From: Dyella marensis
Lineage (GTDB): Bacteria; Pseudomonadota; Gammaproteobacteria; Xanthomonadales; Rhodanobacteraceae
Assembly: GCF_900112865.1 (NCBI RefSeq)
Contig: NZ_FONH01000007.1
Span: 1-64,000, forward strand
Reading direction: 5' to 3'
Length of the DNA: 64,000 nt
The notes beneath the pieces are model-generated. The model saw nothing but the letters and a program-made list of their open reading frames with translations. It did no database searches and had not been told where the DNA came from. Both the position numbers and the translations under genes were made by a program. This document shows positions 58,611 to 64,000 of the stretch, piece by piece; position 1 is the first letter of the stretch; the number at the start of each line of letters is the position of its first letter.

Positions 58611-60179
58611 TCAGCCCAACTGCCTGGCCAGGCGCTCCAACCACAGAAACGACACCAGCACCGCCGTCGGCACACGCTCGCGCCGCGTCGCCACCGCATC
58701 GAGCAAATCCATAACGCCACGCACATCGACCAAGCCCAGGTCGGCCAGCGCGCATTCGCGCAACTGCCCGGCCAGCATCGCCGCGTTCGCGGCGATCAAA
58801 TCCGGAAACACCTGCTCGAACGTCTCCTTCCGGTAACCCGCGGGAAACGTGTCCTCTCCCAGCTTCGCCTGCAGATACCGCTGCATCAGCGCACGCCCGC
58901 GGCGCTGCTCCACCGGCAGCTGATGGCAGAACCGGACCAGGTAGGGATCGCTCAGCGGATTGACCGGCCACAAGCCGCGCCGCGCGATATCCGCCGCGCG
59001 GCACGCCTGCGCGGCCAGCGACGTCGCCGGCACCGGGCTGGCCGGCGCGCCGAAGCAATGCAGGCTGCGGGCGGCTTCGCGCGCGCGTGGCGTCAGCAGC
59101 CGGTCCACCGCCGTCCGATGGGCGCGCTCGCGCTGGACATCGAAGGCTTCGCCCTCGCTCGACAGTTCGTGCCGGTAATCGGGGAACAGTTCGTCGCCGC
59201 CGACGCCGGTATAGAGCCGGTCGCAGCCCAGCGCCGCGGCCTGGTCCCACAGCGCGGCGCAGGCTTCGAGGTAGTACTCCTGGTTGAAGCCCAGCGGCCG
59301 TCCAGGCACCGGACGCAGGTCGAGGCTGGGCGGCAGGGCGGCGATTTCCACGTTGTGGTCGTGCAGGCCGAGCCGCTCCACGATAGCGCCGCGCCGGCGC
59401 AACTGCGGCACTCGCGTCTCGCCCTCGAGCAGGATGCCGAGGCTGGCGTGCGGGCGCTTGATCGCGGCGAGTCCGCAGGCGACGGTGGCGGAGTCCATGC
59501 CGCCGCTGAGTTCGATTGCCGCGCGGTCCGCGATGAAGGGACGTGCATCGATCGCCTCGCGCAGGTGGGCGGCGAATTCCGCCAGCCACGCATCCGCTGC
59601 GCGCGGCGGTGCGGGCTGCGTGTCCGATGCGGGTGGGGGATAGTGATGGCTGGCCTTGCCGGGTTCCAACGACAGCGAGGCGCGCTCGGTCAGCATCACG
59701 ATGCCCACCGCAAGCTGGCGCGCCGAATACATCGTGTGCAGCGCGAGGCGATGGCTGGCGATCTCGATATCGAGAGCCGTCGGCACGCGGGTCAGGTCGC
59801 CGGCATCCCACGACAGCTCCAGCCGATCATCGCCAGTACGCGCGTAGACCGGCAAGACGCCGAACACGCCCGCGCGTATTTTCACGCGACAGCCCGCCTG
59901 CGCCGCCTCCACCATCAGGTAATCGAGCGGCCACAGCAGGCATTCGCGGTGGCGCTGTTCGAACTCAGCGGCGTCGACATCCAGGCGCCGCACCGGCGCA
60001 CCGCCATCGGCGCGGCGCTCGCGCACGGCCATGAACCATTGCCCGTCGGTGCGCACCAGCAGGGTTTCCAGTGCGGGATGCGCGAACGGGGCGATGCGGC
60101 TGTCGCCGAAGCAGACGGCGCTGCCATCCCAGTGCGGATCGAAGGCAAGATCGGTTAGCGCGATGGAGGCCTTGAGCAT
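58611..60179 (-). CDS. Asparagine-synthetase-like amidotransferase family protein (candidate RiPP cyclase)
   Basis: A 522-residue two-domain protein. The C-terminal half is an asparagine-synthetase ATP-pyrophosphatase domain with the P-loop SGGMDS at residues 225-230, GVGGDELF at 325-332 and RKETFEQVFP near 451-460. The N-terminal half resembles a class II glutaminase fold (WFMAVRERRADGG, VFGVLPVYARTGDDRLELSWD), but the protein starts MLKAS and lacks the N-terminal catalytic Cys. It therefore should not hydrolyse glutamine. That combination is known from lasso-peptide cyclases and beta-lactam synthetase-type enzymes. The start is the ATG after a terminator and tandem repeat; a longer form from 60272 would translate both. 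It lies behind a 57-residue peptide gene. Function is inferred only. Confidence 0.75.
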   Translation of the reverse strand: MLKASIALTDLAFDPHWDGSAVCFGDSRIAPFAHPALETLLVRTDGQWFMAVRERRADGGAPVRRLDVDAAEFEQRHRECLLWPLDYLMVEAAQAGCRVKIRAGVFGVLPVYARTGDDRLELSWDAGDLTRVPTALDIEIASHRLALHTMYSARQLAVGIVMLTERASLSLEPGKASHHYPPPASDTQPAPPRAADAWLAEFAAHLREAIDARPFIADRAAIELSGGMDSATVACGLAAIKRPHASLGILLEGETRVPQLRRRGAIVERLGLHDHNVEIAALPPSLDLRPVPGRPLGFNQEYYLEACAALWDQAAALGCDRLYTGVGGDELFPDYRHELSSEGEAFDVQRERAHRTAVDRLLTPRAREAARSLHCFGAPASPVPATSLAAQACRAADIARRGLWPVNPLSDPYLVRFCHQLPVEQRRGRALMQRYLQAKLGEDTFPAGYRKETFEQVFPDLIAANAAMLAGQLRECALADLGLVDVRGVMDLLDAVATRRERVPTAVLVSFLWLERLARQLG

Positions 60180-60183
60180 GGTC

Positions 60184-60243
60184 GGTCCATGAAAAGCGGG
60201 TCCATGAAAATCGGGGCCATTAAAAATCGGTCCATGAAAAAGC
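60184..60243. repeat. 15-bp tandem repeat, four units
   Basis: Four units of GGTCCATGAAAATCG (60184, 60199, 60214, 60229), the third slightly degenerate. They sit just upstream of the chosen start of the asparagine-synthetase-like gene. Because 15 is divisible by three, reading on from the gene's frame gives repeated FHGP, so translation cannot be ruled out. The unit contains CATGGA on the gene strand, giving repeated out-of-frame ATGs. Confidence 0.8.
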
Positions 60244-60268
60244 CGCCCCGCGTGACGGGGCGGCTTTG
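60236..60268 (-). terminator. Intrinsic terminator between peptide and synthetase-like genes
   Basis: On the minus strand, a 12-bp stem AAAGCCGCCCCG-TCACG-CGGGGCGGCTTT runs on into TTTTT. It lies 41 bp after the peptide stop and 57 bp before the synthetase-like ATG. Partial read-through would make the peptide in excess of the enzyme. Confidence 0.85.
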
Positions 60269-60308
60269 CCATCGCCCGCGAGCGGGGATGGTCGCGTGCG
60301 GTGGCGGA

Positions 60309-60482
60309 TTAACCGTCGCCGCCGCCGCGGCCGCCGAAGGTGCCGATATCGCCATCCCAGATGGTCTTCGGCGCGTGCTTCTGCATGGGGGCCTGTTTCT
60401 GCATCGGCGCGGACATCGGCACGCCGAACGCGTTAGCTGCAATCACGCCTTCTTCACGCACGGTGAGTTCCTGAAGTTCCAT
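60309..60482 (-). CDS. Small peptide, candidate RiPP precursor
   Basis: 57 residues, starting at an ATG with AAAGGGC at Shine-Dalgarno distance (a TTG start ten codons earlier is less likely). The N-terminal ~22 residues (MELQELTVREEGVIAANAFG) look leader-like. The middle has an imperfect repeat APMQKQ/APMQKH. The C-terminus (TIWDGDIGTFGGRGGGDG, residues 40-57) is glycine- and aspartate-rich with one Trp and one Phe. No Cys, no signal peptide. It matches no family I recognise. Its position before an asparagine-synthetase-like enzyme and its own terminator suggest a modified peptide; an unmodified regulatory peptide is the alternative. Confidence 0.6.
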   Translation of the reverse strand: MELQELTVREEGVIAANAFGVPMSAPMQKQAPMQKHAPKTIWDGDIGTFGGRGGGDG

Positions 60483-60603
60483 GTGAATGCCCTTTGCTAT
60501 GAGCCGCGACAATGCGGCCGGCCGAGACTAGCACCGGGTTATCGCGTCAAACCAGAACTCCATCACGCCCGTTCGGCCCTTCACAAGACCTGCACATCAA
60601 GGC

Positions 60604-62769
60604 TTATTCGACGGGATTGGCGCCGACGCCGCAGATGCGCTCCAGCAGTTGCGCCTGCGCATTGCGCACGGTCTGGCCGCCGGGCGAGAGGCGATGGTAG
60701 TGGCCGTCGGCGTGCAGCAGGGAGGCGCTGCTGTTGTCGGCCAGGTACAGCTCCAGTTCCTTCTTCACGCGCTGCTGCAGCTTCTTGCTCTCGATCGGGA
60801 AGCCGGTTTCCACGCGCCGGTCGAGATTGCGTTCCATCAGGTCGGCGCTGGCCAGGAACAGTTCCTCGTCGCCGTTGTTGGCGAACCAGTACGCGCGGCT
60901 GTGCTCGAGGAAACGGTCGACGATGGAGCGCACGCGGATGTTGTGCGACACGCCGGGCACGCCCGGACGCAGGCAGCACATGCCGCGCACGATCAGGTCG
61001 ATCTTCACCCCGGCCATGCTGGCCTTGTACAGCGCGCGGATCACCTTCGGATCGGTCAGCGCATTGACCTTGGCGATGATCTGCGCGGCGCGGCCGGCCT
61101 GCGCATGCGCGGTCTCGCGGGCGATCAGCTCCAGCAGGGTCTTCTTGAGGGTGAACGGCGCATGCAGCAGCTTCTTCATGCGCAGCACCTTGCCCATGCC
61201 GGTGAGCTGGCTGAAGAGTTTATGCACGTCCTCGCACAGCGCCTGGTCGGAGGTAAGCAGGCTGTAGTCGGTGTACAGGCGCGCGTTGCCGGTGTGGTAG
61301 TTGCCGGTGCCAAGGTGCGCATAGCGCACCAGCTCGTCGCCTTCGCGGCGCTGGATCAGCATCAGCTTGGCATGCGTCTTCACGCCGACCACGCCATAGA
61401 TCACCATCGCGCCGGCCTGCTGCAGGCGCGAGGCGAGGGTGAGGTTGGATTCCTCGTCGAAGCGCGCGCGCAGCTCGACCACCACGGTGACTTCCTTGCC
61501 CGCGCGCGCGGCGTCCACTAGCGCGTCGACGATCTCCGAGTTGGCGCCGCTGCGGTACAGCGTCTGCTTGATCGCCAGCACGTTGGGATCCTTCGCGGCC
61601 TGGTGCAACAGGTCGACCACCGGCATGAACGATTCGAACGGATGCAGCAGCAGCACGTCCTGCTTGCCGACCACCTGGAACAGGTCTTCCTCTTTCTTCA
61701 GTGCCTTAGGGATCGCCGGCGTGAACGGCGGATAGAGCAGCTGCGGCGCGTGCGACTTGTTGGCCAGGCCCATCAGGCGGGTGAGGTTGACCGGGCCATT
61801 GACCTCGTACATCTCGGCGGCGGTGAGGCCGAACTGCTTGAGCAGGTAGTCGGTCAGTTCCTTCGGGCAGTTGTCGGCCACCTCCAGCCGCACCGCATCG
61901 CCGAAGCGGCGCGAATACAGCTCGCCGCGCAGCGCGCGGGCGAGATCCTCCACGTCCTCGGGATCGATGGTGAGGTCGGCATTGCGGGTCAGGCGGAACT
62001 GATAGCAGCCGCGCACCGACATGCCGGGGAACAGTTCCTCGGTATGCGCGTGGATGATCGAGGACAGCAGCACGAAGTTCTCGCCGCCCTCGCAGACTTC
62101 GTCCGGCAGGCGGATCAGGCGCGGCAGCACGCGCGGTGCCGGCACCACGGCCAGGCCGGAATCGCGGCCGAAGGCATCGACGCCTTCCAGCTGCACGATG
62201 AAGTTGAGGCTCTTGTTGACCAGCAGCGGGAACGGATGGGTCGGGTCCAGGCCGATCGGCGTGACCAGCGGCGCCACCTCGTGGCGGAAATAGCGGCGCA
62301 CCCACAGCTTCTGTTTGTGCGACCACTCGTTGCGGCGGACGATGCGGATGCCGTGGCGGGACAGCTCCGGCAGCACGTGTTCGTTGAGGATGGTGTATTG
62401 CCGCTCGATCTGCTTGTGCGCGATCTCGCTGATCTCGGTCAGCGCACGCCGCGGCGCGATCGCGTCGGGGCCGACGATCTCGTGGTCGAAGGCGATCTGG
62501 CTCTTCAGTCCGGCCACGCGGATCTCGAAGAACTCGTCCAGGTTGCTGGAGAAGATCAGCAGGAACTTCAGGCGCTCGAGGATCGGCTTGCGCTCATCCA
62601 GTGCCTGGTCCAGCACGCGGATGTTGAACTGCAGCTGCGAGAGCTCGCGGTGGATGTACAGGCTGCTGTCGTTGAGGTCTTGCGTGCCGCCCTGGATTTC
62701 GGCGGCGGGCGCCGCCGCGGCGGGAGTTTCTTCGACCGTCACGCTGGGGCGGTTTTCGCTGCTGGACAT
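60604..62769 (-). CDS. ppk: Polyphosphate kinase
   Basis: A 721-residue PPK1, which makes inorganic polyphosphate from ATP. The N-domain has [20 protein letters not shown] and [19 protein letters not shown]. The catalytic core has [20 protein letters not shown], the histidine that is autophosphorylated in [34 protein letters not shown] and a C-terminal second phospholipase-D-like repeat with [13 protein letters not shown]. The extra N-terminal ~30 residues are Ala/Pro-rich. No ppx or phoU is adjacent. It is upstream of the peptide gene in the same direction, 121 bp apart. Confidence 0.96.
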   Translation of the reverse strand: MSSSENRPSVTVEETPAAAAPAAEIQGGTQDLNDSSLYIHRELSQLQFNIRVLDQALDERKPILERLKFLLIFSSNLDEFFEIRVAGLKSQIAFDHEIVGPDAIAPRRALTEISEIAHKQIERQYTILNEHVLPELSRHGIRIVRRNEWSHKQKLWVRRYFRHEVAPLVTPIGLDPTHPFPLLVNKSLNFIVQLEGVDAFGRDSGLAVVPAPRVLPRLIRLPDEVCEGGENFVLLSSIIHAHTEELFPGMSVRGCYQFRLTRNADLTIDPEDVEDLARALRGELYSRRFGDAVRLEVADNCPKELTDYLLKQFGLTAAEMYEVNGPVNLTRLMGLANKSHAPQLLYPPFTPAIPKALKKEEDLFQVVGKQDVLLLHPFESFMPVVDLLHQAAKDPNVLAIKQTLYRSGANSEIVDALVDAARAGKEVTVVVELRARFDEESNLTLASRLQQAGAMVIYGVVGVKTHAKLMLIQRREGDELVRYAHLGTGNYHTGNARLYTDYSLLTSDQALCEDVHKLFSQLTGMGKVLRMKKLLHAPFTLKKTLLELIARETAHAQAGRAAQIIAKVNALTDPKVIRALYKASMAGVKIDLIVRGMCCLRPGVPGVSHNIRVRSIVDRFLEHSRAYWFANNGDEELFLASADLMERNLDRRVETGFPIESKKLQQRVKKELELYLADNSSASLLHADGHYHRLSPGGQTVRNAQAQLLERICGVGANPVE

Positions 62770-62919
62770 CTTCTTGGTCCTGTCCCCGTCAAGCGGGGTG
62801 TGGGAATGGGCATGCTACCCCGTTCGCGCGGTAGCCACGCCGACAGCCCGCCGGTCGTTCCGGGCCGGTTGCGCAAATCGTCATATTGCTGCGGAAATTT
62901 GACGGCGCGGTGACGGCGC

Positions 62920-63813
62920 TCAACGGCGCGCATAGGCATTCAAGGCCTCGGCGAGGTGATCGAACAGCTTGCGCACGGCGGTCTGGCGGCGCAGGTCCTC
63001 GTGCATCACCACCCAGCACTCCATCGGGATCGCCAGCTCCTGCGGCAGCAGCCGCACCAGCTTCGGCGCGCGCGCGGCCAGCGGCGCCTGGCAGATGCCG
63101 ATGCCGTAGCCGGCGCGCATCGCTGCCAGCGCCGCCAGCTGGTGATCGGTGCGCAAGGTGAATTGCTCGCGGCTCCACGGCAGGTGCTTTGGCCGCAGCG
63201 AGCGCATGTAGGGCGCCTCATGATCGAAACCGATCAGGCTATGCCCGCGCAGTTCGTCCAGCGAAGCCGGTGTGCCGTGCCGGCGCAGATAGCGCGGATG
63301 CGCGAACAGCCCCAGTTCGATCCGTCCCAGCTGGCGCGCCACCAGTGCCTGCTGGGTGGGGCGGGTCATGCGGATGGCCAGGTCCGCATCCTTGCGCAGC
63401 AGGTCCTGCGAGCGGTCGGTGACCACCAGTTCGATCGTCACGCCAGGATGGGCGTGGCGGAACTCGGCCAGCATCGGCGGCAGCACTTCGGTGCCGATCA
63501 CCTCGCTGGCGGTGACGCGCACTACGCCGCGCGCGACATCCTCGCCGGTGCTGATCGCGCGCCGCAGCGCCGCGGTGGCCGAGGCCATCGCTTCCGCATG
63601 CGGCACCAGGCGCACCGCCAGCCCGGTCGGCAACAGGCCCTGCGGCGAGCGGGTGAACAGGGCAGCGTCCAGTGCCGCTTCCAGTTCGCGGATGTGCCGG
63701 CCCAGGCTCGGCTGGGTCATCGCCAGCGCCCGCGCCGCGCCGGACAGGCTGCCTTCGCGCATCACGGCGAGGAAGGAGCGGTACAGGTCCCAGGAGGGTT
63801 CGGGCTTGGTCAT
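62920..63813 (-). CDS. LysR family transcriptional regulator
   Basis: A 297-residue LTTR. The N-terminal helix-turn-helix contains FLAVMREGSLSGAARALAMTQPSLGRHIRELEAAL, followed by the linker helix and an effector domain with LRKDADLAIRMTRP and the late GYGIGICQAPLAAR. It is divergent from an oxidoreductase gene that starts at 63904; the 90-bp shared region probably contains its binding site, and that oxidoreductase is its likely target. Effector unknown. Confidence 0.92.
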   Translation of the reverse strand: MTKPEPSWDLYRSFLAVMREGSLSGAARALAMTQPSLGRHIRELEAALDAALFTRSPQGLLPTGLAVRLVPHAEAMASATAALRRAISTGEDVARGVVRVTASEVIGTEVLPPMLAEFRHAHPGVTIELVVTDRSQDLLRKDADLAIRMTRPTQQALVARQLGRIELGLFAHPRYLRRHGTPASLDELRGHSLIGFDHEAPYMRSLRPKHLPWSREQFTLRTDHQLAALAAMRAGYGIGICQAPLAARAPKLVRLLPQELAIPMECWVVMHEDLRRQTAVRKLFDHLAEALNAYARR

Positions 63814-63903
63814 GCATATTTGTATAGCAGATGTTAGTACTTGGTGGATTTTCTAATGGGTGGCGCGGGCCCAAGCTGTGCCCATCCCAACGGAGGACTA
63901 GCC

Positions 63904-64000
63904 ATGAAGCGGACGAAGACGGTACTGGTGGTGGGCGCCAACGGCGGCGTGGGCGGCGAGGCCTGCGTGGCGCTGCTGCGCCATGGCTGGCGGGTGCGCG
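63904..64000 (+). CDS. NAD(P)-binding Rossmann-fold protein, partial
   Basis: Only the first 32 residues lie in the window. TVLVVGANGGVGGEACVALL is a Rossmann dinucleotide motif (GxxGxxG) as in NAD-dependent epimerase/dehydratase or atypical short-chain dehydrogenases. GGAGG is placed 7 bp before the ATG. It is divergent from the LysR gene and cut by the window end. Confidence 0.7.
   Translation, partial: MKRTKTVLVVGANGGVGGEACVALLRHGWRVR

Noticed and set aside
60180-60272. N-terminal extension of the asparagine-synthetase-like protein (start at 60272)
   Set aside because: It would translate the stem of an intrinsic terminator and a tandem repeat, has no ribosome site, and is absent from the conserved domain.
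60309-60482. A canonical lasso-peptide precursor
   Set aside because: No Asp/Glu at the required 7-9 position after a credible leader/core junction, and neither a leader protease nor a recognition element is nearby. Retained only as a generic RiPP candidate.

Overview
The window is GC-rich, densely coding and bacterial. Gene content points to a gammaproteobacterium of the Xanthomonadales/Lysobacterales, most likely Rhodanobacteraceae (Dyella, Luteibacter or Frateuria-like). The signs are a methionine synthase split into two adjacent genes behind an ArsR-methyltransferase fusion, a 180-kDa-type NAD-glutamate dehydrogenase, paired large TonB-dependent receptors, a cyoABCD ubiquinol oxidase, and families of short intergenic inverted repeats. 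This placement is inferred from gene content; no marker gene search was possible.

Layout. 0-4 kb: a minor-pilin cluster (pilV, pilW, pilX, pilE) lies between two near-identical inverted copies of a ~350-bp hairpin-rich repeat. 4-13 kb: recC-recB-recD on the minus strand with overlapping genes. 13.5-19 kb: two tandem paralogous TonB-dependent receptors sharing a nearly identical plug segment and a conserved upstream palindrome, then a DUF3574 lipoprotein. 19.6-23.4 kb: an NCS2-type permease, a GNAT acetyltransferase and an MHS-family MFS transporter. 23.5-28.4 kb: cyoABCD plus a SURF1-like gene. 28.5 kb: tRNA-Val(CAC) with its own promoter and terminator, then a LAB_N membrane protein. 29-34 kb: arsR/methyltransferase fusion, metH N-part and metH C-part (minus strand). 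34-40 kb: an acyl-CoA dehydrogenase and an RND efflux pump with its adaptor. 40.6-45.5 kb: NAD-glutamate dehydrogenase. 45.8-47.5 kb: a YadA-type trimeric autotransporter. 47.8-55.1 kb: NAD kinase, 5'-nucleotidase, an EamA transporter, glutaryl-CoA dehydrogenase, a GNAT, a nucleotidyltransferase-like protein and a fused branched-chain 2-oxoacid dehydrogenase E1. 55.3-58.4 kb: an Ivy-type lysozyme-inhibitor lipoprotein, a 7TM diguanylate cyclase and an NADPH-dependent FMN reductase. 58.6-60.5 kb: a 57-residue peptide gene, an intrinsic terminator, a 15-bp tandem repeat and an asparagine-synthetase-like gene. 60.6-64 kb: polyphosphate kinase, a LysR regulator and the start of a divergent Rossmann-fold oxidoreductase.

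Most of the window is core metabolism and envelope function. The most unusual locus is the small peptide followed by an asparagine-synthetase-like enzyme that lacks the glutaminase cysteine. With a terminator between the two genes, this has the architecture of a RiPP precursor and modifying-enzyme pair, but it does not match a canonical lasso-peptide cluster. Other points of interest are the inverted repeats around the pilin genes, the local homogenisation and shared operator-like palindrome of the twin TonB receptors, and SURF1 sitting where cyoE would be expected. No CRISPR array, prophage, transposase, integrase or rRNA was seen.
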